Shown piece by piece: positions 1-5,266 of a stretch of DNA of 5,266 nucleotides. The stretch comes from Holosporales bacterium (lineage in GTDB: Bacteria > Pseudomonadota > Alphaproteobacteria > RUG11792). Position 1 is the stretch's first letter, and every line of letters starts with the position of its first letter. The position numbers and the translations under genes were made by a program. The notes beneath the pieces were generated by a model. The model was not told where the DNA came from. It did no database searches and worked only from the letters and a program-made list of their open reading frames with translations. Location of the stretch: NCBI GenBank assembly GCA_031260085.1, contig JAIRKP010000011.1, positions 1 through 5,266 on the forward strand, written 5' to 3'.

Positions 1-186
1 CTTCCGAAAAAGATTAATTCGGTCTTAAAGGTTTTGAGGAAGGAATTTCCGCCTGAGGTTTTGGAAAAAGCTTTGAAAAAAATATCGTCTATGTATAATC
101 AAAAACAAACGTTTATAAACGAATCTCTAAAATATTTGTATGGCCCTGAAGGCGATAGCTTGGTAGATTGGAATGTTAAAAATTAG
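1..186 (+). CDS. C-terminal fragment of an unrecognised protein (5' end outside the window)
   Basis: Frame 1 is open from the first base to a TAG at 184-186 and gives 61 residues. The fragment is lysine-rich and mainly helical in character. It contains a KVLRKEFPPEVLEKALKKI stretch typical of an amphipathic helix, then LKYLYGPEGDSLVDW near the end and a short polar tail. I see no membrane segment or catalytic motif and do not recognise the family. Codon use is ordinary and GC is moderate, so it reads like a real gene end rather than a chance frame. The next recognisable gene is on the opposite strand about 395 bases away, so this gene appears to end its transcription unit here. No clear terminator with a T-run follows it. 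Confidence 0.65.
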   Translation, partial: LPKKINSVLKVLRKEFPPEVLEKALKKISSMYNQKQTFINESLKYLYGPEGDSLVDWNVKN

Positions 187-580
187 GCTCTTCCTCTGAT
201 TATATGAGAAAGAGTACGAAGTTCTCTATATCATTCACGGGGCTATTCTCTCTAGACTCTGTCGCCATAAAGATTAGCACGTAATCAACACGACATATTA
301 GGCAAGATACGGACCTTAAGTTGCCCTGGAAGTTGGAGAGGAATCGCAAAAGACAATAGGAGATTCATAAACACTGCTTTATGGATCTAAGAACTAGGTC
401 TCTGTTGAGAGACTTAACCAACAGACTATGGAGTTGGAAGAATACAAATAAGAGAACAGATATGTATTATGTGGTTGTCTGCGTCTATCTCGTGACGATA
501 GAGTAGGCCAGTGACATGCTCCTGACATGAAACTGAAGTTGCCTATTAACTTGCCCGGCGAATCATTGTTTCAGCAATTA
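187..580. other. Non-coding block of raised GC, no gene recognised
   Basis: Stops occur often in all the frames I read, and the only short frames (26 residues from an ATG at 204 on plus; about 42 residues on minus from an ATG near 531) have no ribosome site and no recognisable sequence. GC counted by hand over 241-540 is about 41% (124 of 300), against 13-20% in two sampled 60-base stretches of the genes at 1424-2665. Several small inverted repeats are present: 201-210 with 222-230 (one bulged base), 272-276 with 282-286, 395-403 with 408-416, and 484-489 with 497-502. TGACATG occurs twice between about 512 and 530. It could be a structured RNA, decayed sequence, or plain spacer between convergent genes. 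I could not match it to 6S RNA, tmRNA, RNase P RNA or SRP RNA. Confidence 0.5.
395..416. repeat. Nine-base-pair hairpin in the non-coding block
   Basis: TAGGTCTCT at 395-403 pairs with AGAGACTTA at 408-416, including one G-U pair, around a GTTG loop. No T-run follows on the plus strand, so a classical intrinsic terminator is unlikely. It is the strongest local fold in the 187-580 block and could be a stem of a small RNA or chance. Confidence 0.4.
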
Positions 581-1369
581 CTATCGATGTCCGCCTCTGC
601 CTCCTCGTCCCCAGGGAGGACCGCCATGTCCGCCGTGACCTCCATGACCGTGCTGAGGATGACCGCCGGGTGGAGGGCCCATTCGAGGTCCGTGTTGATG
701 ATGGCGATGTGGACCACCATGACCGTGAGGAGGGCCGCCCTGCGGGAATGGAGGAGGACCGCCGGGTGGTGGTCCAAATCCGGGACCACCAAATCCGTGG
801 CCGCCAGGGCCTGGACAGTGTCGATGATGGTGATGTGGCCCACCTTGACCGTTTGCTGGGACTTGGGGTGGAGGCTGGGTTGCTGGTTGGGAATACACCG
901 CTGGAGGAGGCTGATATTGTGTTATATTTGCCAACAACTGGTGTAAATTCATTAATTGACAATGCGCTATGTCATCGTAGTATGCAATGCTCAATTGCTG
1001 TTGATAGCGACTGTATTGTGGCATTCCCATAAGTTCGTTGTATACTGCTCTCAGCCCTTCGTCGGATGCCTGAGCGTTATTTTGAATAACTTTCCAAATG
1101 AATTGCGATAATATCAGATAATTCCAATACTGTGGAGTGTAACATACAGGATTTGGGAATGGCTTAAATGAATCTCCACGGATAGCTGCGTTACAAGATG
1201 CTGCAGTTGCTGCTATTGTATCCCTATATACTGATCCATCTGGCAAAATTCGGGTAAGCAAGGCGGGATTGGCATTCGTTGCCCAGTAATTCACTATGCC
1301 TTCTCTAGCAATAGATTGATTTGCTATAAAATACAAGATAACTGTAAATATTCTAATCAATAATTTCAT
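581..1369 (-). CDS. Exported protein with a Gly/Pro/His-rich C-terminal tail, function unknown
   Basis: The 262-residue product begins with a signal peptide: MKLLIR, a hydrophobic stretch (residues 7-16) and a likely signal peptidase I site after S-I-A at 19-21. Residues 22-150 form a normal-composition domain with three cysteines (59, 76, 137) and aromatic-rich segments such as the YTPQYWNYLI stretch at 77-86. Residues 153-262 are low complexity: proline/glutamine first, then glycine, proline and histidine with 18 histidines from residue 179 onward, including HHHHRH at 179-184 and repeated HGHGG. A fourth cysteine lies at 185. Such tails can bind nickel, zinc or copper; that role is inference. 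I do not recognise the N-terminal domain. The ATG is the first residue of a good signal peptide, but the nearest purine-rich site (AGGAAG, 1389-1394) is 19 bases upstream, too far for ordinary use. The overlapping open frames on both strands across the GC-rich tail are treated as composition artefacts. Confidence 0.8.
   Translation of the reverse strand: MKLLIRIFTVILYFIANQSIAREGIVNYWATNANPALLTRILPDGSVYRDTIAATAASCNAAIRGDSFKPFPNPVCYTPQYWNYLILSQFIWKVIQNNAQASDEGLRAVYNELMGMPQYSRYQQQLSIAYYDDIAHCQLMNLHQLLANITQYQPPPAVYSQPATQPPPQVPANGQGGPHHHHRHCPGPGGHGFGGPGFGPPPGGPPPFPQGGPPHGHGGPHRHHQHGPRMGPPPGGHPQHGHGGHGGHGGPPWGRGGRGGHR
584..859 (-). repeat. GC-rich low-complexity coding repeat (Gly/Pro/His tail)
   Basis: This stretch encodes residues 171-262 of the exported protein. 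GC counted over 601-720 is about 65% (78 of 120) in an otherwise AT-rich window. It contains a 13-base exact direct repeat, GACCGCCGGGTGG, at 661-673 and 757-769, 96 bases apart, matching two GPPPGG units in the protein. Related imperfect copies of CCATGACCGTG occur near 644 and 718. The pattern suggests expansion by slippage or unequal recombination. Confidence 0.7.
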
Positions 1370-1395
1370 GTGCTACATTTATTATGTTCTTCCTA

Positions 1396-1424
1396 ATTTT
1401 AGTCTAACATATCATTATTATAAA
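1396..1424 (-). promoter_or_regulatory. Possible sigma-70-type promoter for the exported-protein gene
   Basis: Read on the minus strand, TTTATA (1419-1424) and TAAAAT (1396-1401) are separated by 17 bases and match the -35 and -10 consensus at 4/6 and 5/6 positions. Transcription would begin near 1389, leaving a leader of about 20 bases before the ATG at 1369. The -35 box overlaps the first base of the divergent gene at 1424. In AT-rich sequence such matches arise easily by chance. Confidence 0.3.
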
Positions 1425-2665
1425 TGTATTATGATCTATTCAACAAAACAGATTTTAAGGAAATTACTGCTTTAATAATAAAAAAATTCATCAAATTAAC
1501 TAATTCTTTACAAAATTTATCAGAATCTATACGTAGACCATTTATTTTGGAATTTTTAGTGCAAAAGATTTTTAGTTTGTTTAATTCAAATGACTCTCGA
1601 CCTTTTATCCGTGTAATAATTTTCTCTGATTGCATTGAGTTGTTTCATATACACAACGAAATTATAAAAAGTATAAAAATCTCTCAAGAAAAAAGTGATC
1701 AAATATTTAATTATTTAAGTATATATAAAAATACTTCTATAGAGCTAGTGATATCCAATAAATTCATGTCTTGCAAATCCGTTGCTCAAAAAAGTGTTTC
1801 TAAAAGAGAAATTAAAACCTTAGCAGATAATATTCTGGAATCGAAGCAAGGATCTGTGAATGCTGTATTTTTTGATAATATAAATCAATACAAAAATAAA
1901 TTTTATACAATTTGTAGTGCAAATTTAGAAAAATCCACGATTGATTTTATAAATCAGCTTCTTGCAATTAATAATAATGTAAATATTGTAGCCTGGCCAG
2001 CGTGGATTGTTTTCACCTATTTTCAGAACTTTCCGACTGATAAAGAAAAATTTAATTGTTCTTTATTTACAATTGAAAGATCTGACAGTTTTGAAATCAT
2101 AGTCTATACCGATAATGGAATAATTTGTTATAGAAATGGAGATCTTAAATTAGAAGAAAAAGAAGTAGAGATAGAAAATACGATAAAATATGTAAGAAAA
2201 ACGTACAATATATCCCCAAAAGAAATGGCAATTTACTCAATTGATGAACAAATTCTGGAGACTTTGCTTAAGAAAATTCCCAACAATATGGAAATAGTTT
2301 GCAATGAGATAGATAATTCTTTATTGAAATATAAACACAATGTTAATAAAATAATAAAAATTGCTTTTAATTTATTTTTATTGCTTTTATTAAGCAAATG
2401 CTGTTTGGGATTATTTTATATTCATGATATTGAAAAACAAATAAACAAATATAATAATGATATTGATTTATTTGATAAAAACATATTTTCAGAACTAGAT
2501 TTATGGGATAATATAAACTGCTCACTCATCGATGATTTAGACTTTAAAGCTTTGCTAAAACGACGTATTGAAACCGAAAAAATCGGTAAAATTCAAAATG
2601 CAACCATATCAATTGATAAAGAATCACAAGAGATTGCCATACGATTAATCCCTGAAAAAAGCTAA
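1424..2665 (+). CDS. PilM/GspL-like pilus or type II secretion inner-membrane protein (divergent)
   Basis: The 413-residue product has a long N-terminal cytoplasmic part (1 to about 308), one strongly hydrophobic segment at about 310-333 (IIKIAFNLFLLLLLSKCCLG...), a predicted coiled region (334-355) and a short C-terminal domain of about 60 residues. This matches the plan of GspL, or of PilM fused to a PilN-like membrane part: an actin-like cytoplasmic domain tied through one membrane span to a periplasmic end. Beta-strand/helix alternation is visible at 61-88 and 147-200, but I cannot point to a clear nucleotide-binding motif, so the assignment rests mainly on architecture and on the two genes that follow. 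The family role would be to link the cytoplasmic ATPase to the envelope complex. GC is extremely low (20% over 1441-1500, 13% over 2341-2400). No Shine-Dalgarno is visible before the ATG. It starts a three-gene run, with one base before the next gene. It could instead be an unrelated membrane-anchored protein. Confidence 0.5.
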   Translation: MYYDLFNKTDFKEITALIIKKFIKLTNSLQNLSESIRRPFILEFLVQKIFSLFNSNDSRPFIRVIIFSDCIELFHIHNEIIKSIKISQEKSDQIFNYLSIYKNTSIELVISNKFMSCKSVAQKSVSKREIKTLADNILESKQGSVNAVFFDNINQYKNKFYTICSANLEKSTIDFINQLLAINNNVNIVAWPAWIVFTYFQNFPTDKEKFNCSLFTIERSDSFEIIVYTDNGIICYRNGDLKLEEKEVEIENTIKYVRKTYNISPKEMAIYSIDEQILETLLKKIPNNMEIVCNEIDNSLLKYKHNVNKIIKIAFNLFLLLLLSKCCLGLFYIHDIEKQINKYNNDIDLFDKNIFSELDLWDNINCSLIDDLDFKALLKRRIETEKIGKIQNATISIDKESQEIAIRLIPEKS

Positions 2666-2666
2666 T

Positions 2667-3191
2667 ATGAATGTTCTCTTATTTAAGAAATATTTAGATG
2701 TTAGAAATATAAGATCATTTGCGGTTTACTTTATTATAATTATCTTTCTATCTTTTTTTCTTTATATGATAGATAATTGTAAAGAAGAAAAACTTCTATA
2801 TTTACAAACAATAAAAATAACCTCAAACAAGATAGAAAAAGTAACATCAAACAAACCTTTTTATGAATTTTTAAAAAAGCACTCGTTCAAACAAACAGCT
2901 CAAGATTTGAAAAAATTCGTTAATAAACTTTCGGAAAAATATTTTGCACAGGGTTTAAAAATTTCTTTAAATGATAAAATTGAAATAAACGGTATAGTTA
3001 AAGCAACATATGATATAAACGGAATATTTTGGCATGATTCATTAATTTTTAAATTTATACAAGAATTGAAAGAATTTGTACCTGGATTTATTCGAATCAA
3101 TTATTTAGAGATCGATAAAATAACTAAAATTTCTAATTTAAGACCCGCTATAAGAATGGAATTAAAGTGCGAATACTATTCTGCAAAATAA
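2667..3191 (+). CDS. PilO/GspM-like bitopic membrane protein (divergent)
   Basis: The 174-residue product has a short cytoplasmic N-terminus, one membrane span at about 17-35 (SFAVYFIIIIFLSFFLYMI), a lysine-rich helical or coiled segment (39-90) and a C-terminal region (about 95-170) that reads as alternating strands and helices. That order is typical of PilO and GspM, whose periplasmic ferredoxin-like domain docks onto the GspL/PilN partner. Length is close to the usual 160-210 residues. The assignment is by architecture and position, not by a diagnostic motif. The ATG lies one base after the previous stop, so translational coupling is likely. Its 3' end overlaps the next gene by 25 bases. 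Confidence 0.5.
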   Translation: MNVLLFKKYLDVRNIRSFAVYFIIIIFLSFFLYMIDNCKEEKLLYLQTIKITSNKIEKVTSNKPFYEFLKKHSFKQTAQDLKKFVNKLSEKYFAQGLKISLNDKIEINGIVKATYDINGIFWHDSLIFKFIQELKEFVPGFIRINYLEIDKITKISNLRPAIRMELKCEYYSAK

Positions 3192-3508
3192 CGATAATAT
3201 GCTTTATTTCATATAGTCGTGCGGAAGAGTTATCTTTTTTCATGTCTCGTGAGGAATCAACCGAAATTCTCACAATGTTAGGCAATCAAACTAAAAATAC
3301 TAAAACCGAAAAGAAATCTCAAACTTACTTATCAGTTTCGGGGATTTTTTATATTGATCAAGATAATTGGACAGTATGGATAAACGATATACCTTATTCT
3401 AAAGTGGGGCAATATCTTGATTTTTCAATAGATGAGATCTCTGAATCTGAAATTTTATTAACACTAAATAACAGCGAAACAGTTGTTTTATCAGTTACGG
3501 TAAAATAA
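3167..3508 (+). CDS. Small exported PilP/GspC/MshK-like protein, GTG start
   Basis: The 113-residue product has a short signal peptide (MRILFCKITIICFISYSRA) with a likely cleavage after S-R-A at residues 17-19. A polar linker follows, then a compact beta-rich domain from about 53 to the end with LSVSGIFYID, WTVWINDIPY and a final ETVVLSV. The pattern 'L..sGI.....W.VWIN' followed by strands and a V-x-L ending is the style of the small periplasmic HR-type domains of PilP, GspC and MshK, which contact the secretin; that comparison is from memory. The GTG at 3167 is chosen because it gives a full signal peptide and has GGA six bases upstream. It overlaps the preceding gene by 25 bases, consistent with coupled translation. 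The first later ATG (3242) would remove the signal peptide. Confidence 0.5.
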   Translation: MRILFCKITIICFISYSRAEELSFFMSREESTEILTMLGNQTKNTKTEKKSQTYLSVSGIFYIDQDNWTVWINDIPYSKVGQYLDFSIDEISESEILLTLNNSETVVLSVTVK

Positions 3509-3565
3509 ATATTATTGGCATACCGCTCAGTAGTAGTTGCAGCATTAGGGAAAATCGTGCTATTC

Positions 3566-3590
3566 TTAGAATACTTGTTTAGTATTTTAA
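3566..3590. repeat. AT-rich hairpin just upstream of bamD
   Basis: TTAGAATACT (3566-3575) pairs with AGTATTTTAA (3581-3590) over ten base pairs, one of them G-U, around a TGTTT loop. It ends eight bases before the bamD ATG and is followed by TATTTTCT. It may be a weak terminator for the upstream three-gene run or a structure affecting bamD translation. The stem has only one G-C pair, so it would be weak. Confidence 0.4.
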
Positions 3591-3598
3591 TATTTTCT

Positions 3599-4348
3599 AT
3601 GCTGAGGTTTTTGTTAATTTGCACGTCATTATTGTTGGTTAGTTGTTCTAAAGACATAGACTTAAAGCAATTTGAAAATACAAGTGCTGAAGACATCTTC
3701 GCAGCTGGCAAGAAAGAGATAGCCAACAAAAATTACGCCGATGCTGTGTTGATTTTTGAAGAGTTGGAAAGATTATATCCTTATTCAAAACTAACCGCAG
3801 AAGCTCAAATTTTAGAAGGCGAATGTAACTATAATTCGAAAAAATACGATGAAGCAAGTTCTGCAATTGAAATATTTGTTAAAACTCACCCAACTCACAA
3901 AAAGGTTCCGTATGCCTTATATATGCTCGGAATCATACACTTTGAGCAAATGCCGATTATAGAAAGAGATCAAGATTCCACAGCTAAAGCTCTAGCTTAT
4001 TTTTCTGAATTGCAGCAAAGATATCCTGGGTCTGAATTTGTAAAAAAATCAGAAGAAAAAGTAAAACAACTGCGGCAACAAATGGCTGGGAGGGAAATGA
4101 ATATTGCAAGATATTATCAGTCCAGAAAAAATTACGCAGCAGCTATAGGCCGTTTAAATGTTGTTGTCGACAATTATACTGACACAGATCATGCCCCTGA
4201 GGCTTTATTGCGCTCAGTTGAGTGTTACATCTCTATGGGGATTTTCGACGAAGCAAAGTTGGCTAATAGAATTCTAGAGACCAAATTTTCTGAAACTCCA
4301 TGGGCAAAATATTCTAAAGAACTTCTGATTAGAAATAATATTAAATAA
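3599..4348 (+). CDS. bamD: Outer membrane protein assembly factor BamD (lipoprotein)
   Basis: BamD is the essential TPR lipoprotein of the BAM complex; it sits on the periplasmic face of the outer membrane, binds BamA and helps insert beta-barrel proteins. The 249-residue product begins with a lipoprotein signal, MLRFLLICTSLLLVSC, with Cys16 in an L-V-S-C lipobox. It then carries the family's TPR-type helices: YPYSK at 60-64, the HPTHKKVPYALYMLG segment (97-111), ERDQ (122-125), YPGSEF (142-147), GREMNIARYY (174-183), HAPEALLRSVECY (198-210) and a closing TPW-type motif near 233-235. Length is normal for the family. A TTG-initiated extension from 3515 would put 28 residues ahead of the lipobox, so I choose ATG 3599, although no Shine-Dalgarno is visible. 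It lies 90 bases after the pilus-like genes, with a hairpin between, and 7 bases before rlmB. Confidence 0.93.
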   Translation: MLRFLLICTSLLLVSCSKDIDLKQFENTSAEDIFAAGKKEIANKNYADAVLIFEELERLYPYSKLTAEAQILEGECNYNSKKYDEASSAIEIFVKTHPTHKKVPYALYMLGIIHFEQMPIIERDQDSTAKALAYFSELQQRYPGSEFVKKSEEKVKQLRQQMAGREMNIARYYQSRKNYAAAIGRLNVVVDNYTDTDHAPEALLRSVECYISMGIFDEAKLANRILETKFSETPWAKYSKELLIRNNIK

Positions 4349-4355
4349 TGTTCAA

Positions 4356-5063
4356 ATGTTAATTTATGGAATTCACGCCTGTAGATCCGTTGTAATTAAT
4401 AAAAGAAAGAAAATTTTGCGCATATATTTATTAAAAAACAAAAACCATTTTGAATTCTTAAACGCAATTCCTGCCAAAAATCTTGAATACATAAATGAAC
4501 AACAGATGAAAAAAATAATCCCCAAAGAAGCGGTTCATCAGGGCATAATCATGGAAATCGAAGATATTTCATATGGCGATATAACTGACCTCGTTTCAAG
4601 TCCTAACCATTGTATTATAGCGATTTTGGATAATGTTACCGATCCACATAATTTGGGAGCCATCATAAGAACGGCCGCAGCATTTGGAATATCAGGGATA
4701 ATTCTTTCCGAAAGATCTTCCTGTAAAATTACTCCAGCAGCTGCAAAAGCGGCTTCGGGAGGCTTAGAGCATATTTCAATATATATAGTGAAGAATATCT
4801 CACAAAGTATCGAAAAGATTAAAGAATATGGATTTTGGGTAATATCTTGCTGTGAAAGTGGAAATAAGTTTATTCATGAAGTAGATCTAAAAGGGAAGGT
4901 TTGTGTAATATTGGGAGCCGAAGGAGACGGGATACGAAGGCTTTCTAAAGAAAAATCGGATTTTGTAGTAAAAATCCCCACTAATACACACTTCTCAACT
5001 CTGAATGTATCAAACGCAGCTGCTGTCGTATTTTACGAGATAGCAAAACAACAAGCAAAATAA
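4356..5063 (+). CDS. rlmB: 23S rRNA 2'-O-ribose methyltransferase, RlmB type (SpoU/TrmH family)
   Basis: Members of this SPOUT family transfer a methyl group from S-adenosylmethionine to a ribose 2'-OH; RlmB acts on G2251 (E. coli numbering) of 23S rRNA in the peptidyl-transferase region. The 235-residue product has the short substrate-binding N-domain starting with YGIHA (4-8) and ending around HQG (61-63). The knotted catalytic domain follows: motif 1, LDNVTDPHNLGAIIRTAAAF, at 91-110 with Asn99 and Arg105; motif 2, ILGAEGDGIRRL, at 185-196 with Glu189; motif 3, STLNVSNAAAVVFYE, at 214-228. All key residues are intact. The start is firm because YGIHA normally lies within a few residues of the N-terminus. 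An ATG at 4348 overlapping the bamD stop opens only a four-codon frame. The nearest alternative is another TrmH-family enzyme, but the N-domain and length favour RlmB. It is probably cotranscribed with bamD. Confidence 0.92.
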   Translation: MLIYGIHACRSVVINKRKKILRIYLLKNKNHFEFLNAIPAKNLEYINEQQMKKIIPKEAVHQGIIMEIEDISYGDITDLVSSPNHCIIAILDNVTDPHNLGAIIRTAAAFGISGIILSERSSCKITPAAAKAASGGLEHISIYIVKNISQSIEKIKEYGFWVISCCESGNKFIHEVDLKGKVCVILGAEGDGIRRLSKEKSDFVVKIPTNTHFSTLNVSNAAAVVFYEIAKQQAK

Positions 5064-5087
5064 AGTTATGTCTTATCAAGCACCCAC

Positions 5088-5130
5088 GGGGCGCGAGTAT
5101 GGTATGACTGTTATACTATACTCGCGCCCC
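5088..5130. repeat. 18-bp GC-rich inverted repeat after rlmB, possible bidirectional terminator
   Basis: GGGGCGCGAGTATGGTAT (5088-5105) pairs with ATACTATACTCGCGCCCC (5113-5130) around the loop GACTGTT; the only imperfection is one G-U pair (5101 with 5117). CCC at 5083-5085 and GGG at 5132-5134 could extend the stem past a small internal loop. Neither strand has a T-run after the stem, so it is not a textbook intrinsic terminator. It starts 24 bases after the rlmB stop and may separate rlmB from a convergent gene. A second small hairpin, AGGC-AAAA-GCCT, lies at 5142-5153. It could also be a copy of a dispersed palindromic element. Confidence 0.8.
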
Positions 5131-5198
5131 AGGGAGCTTAAAGGCAAAAGCCTGTCGGGACAATAAATGGATTCTGCTATAACTCTTTATAATATGCC

Positions 5199-5266
5199 TC
5201 AGTGCTCGATATCGTATTGCTGTAATTCTGAATCTGAAGGTTTCAAAGGAAGACTATTATTAAACC
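5199..5266 (-). CDS. Possible C-terminus of a convergent gene (5' end outside the window)
   Basis: On the minus strand one frame is open from the window edge to a TGA at 5199-5201 and encodes 21 residues, ending SDSELQQYDIEH. The polar, charged tail and plain codon use are what a protein C-terminus looks like, and the palindrome between it and rlmB would suit convergent genes. The fragment is too short for a family call. A competing plus-strand frame from ATG 5167 also stays open to the edge, so the strand is not settled. Confidence 0.3.
   Translation of the reverse strand, partial: FNNSLPLKPSDSELQQYDIEH

Noticed and set aside
204..284. 26-residue plus-strand frame in the non-coding block
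   Set aside because: No ribosome site, no recognisable sequence, and frames of this length are expected by chance.
300..420. Possible tmRNA or 6S RNA in the non-coding block
   Set aside because: A GCAAAAGACAAT stretch recalls the start of a tmRNA tag, but the frame does not end in the expected Ala-rich tag and no tRNA-like acceptor end was seen. No long 6S-type closing stem was seen.
527..1032. Open frames on both strands over the GC-rich tail (for example 527-946 and 670-1032 plus, 571-843 and 546-962 minus)
   Set aside because: They lie over the frame that has the signal peptide and a natural domain. Their translations are low-complexity products of the same repeats and start abruptly with no ribosome site.
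1429..1635. Minus-strand open frames inside the AT-rich genes (also 2900-3100, 3394-3729 and 3648-3866)
   Set aside because: They lie antisense to longer genes with coherent membrane or lipoprotein architecture and show no protein features of their own.
3515..3598. N-terminal extension of BamD from a TTG at 3515
   Set aside because: It would place 28 residues, including an extra hydrophobic stretch, ahead of a complete lipoprotein signal; the ATG at 3599 gives the standard short signal with Cys16.
5088..5160. tRNA or other known RNA gene at the palindrome
   Set aside because: The fold is a single long stem without cloverleaf arms or a T-loop GTTC motif.
5167..5266. Plus-strand gene start MDSAITLYNM...
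   Set aside because: It has a plausible GGGA upstream, but the cysteine-rich reading (SISYCCN) looks less natural than the minus-strand C-terminus over the same bases. Kept only as an alternative.

Overview
The window looks like a piece of chromosome from an AT-rich, Gram-negative bacterium. The best evidence is a clear BamD lipoprotein, the outer-membrane beta-barrel assembly factor, followed directly by an RlmB-type 23S rRNA 2'-O-methyltransferase. The wording of the BamD motifs (RDQ, GREM, APEALLRSVECY) and the very low GC suggest an alphaproteobacterium, perhaps a host-associated Rickettsiales or Holosporales type. That placement is inference from motif style and composition only.

Layout, left to right: (1) the last 61 codons of an unrecognised plus-strand gene (1-186). 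(2) About 395 bases with no convincing gene (187-580), with GC near 41%, clearly higher than the flanking genes on the right. (3) A minus-strand gene (581-1369) for an exported 262-residue protein of unknown function, with a Gly/Pro/His-rich tail whose DNA is about 65% GC. (4) A 54-base divergent spacer. (5) Three tightly packed, extremely AT-rich plus-strand genes (1424-3508) whose architectures and order resemble the inner-membrane platform of a type IV pilus or type II secretion system: an actin-like/single-TM protein (PilM/GspL-like), a short PilO/GspM-like protein and a small exported PilP/GspC/MshK-like protein. (6) A 90-base gap with an AT-rich hairpin, then bamD (3599-4348) and rlmB (4356-5063), 7 bases apart. 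(7) A strong 18-bp GC-rich inverted repeat (5088-5130), and at the right edge a possible C-terminus of a gene reading toward rlmB.

The cell-envelope theme is consistent: an exported metal-binding-looking protein, a secretion or pilus platform fragment, and BamD, which would be needed to insert outer-membrane partners. No secretin, assembly ATPase or pilin gene is present, so a full machine would have to be encoded elsewhere. No tRNA, rRNA, CRISPR array, transposase or other mobile element was recognised. Nothing here proves a new system. The most unusual items are the His-rich exported protein, the divergent pilus-like trio, the raised-GC non-coding block and the large palindrome.
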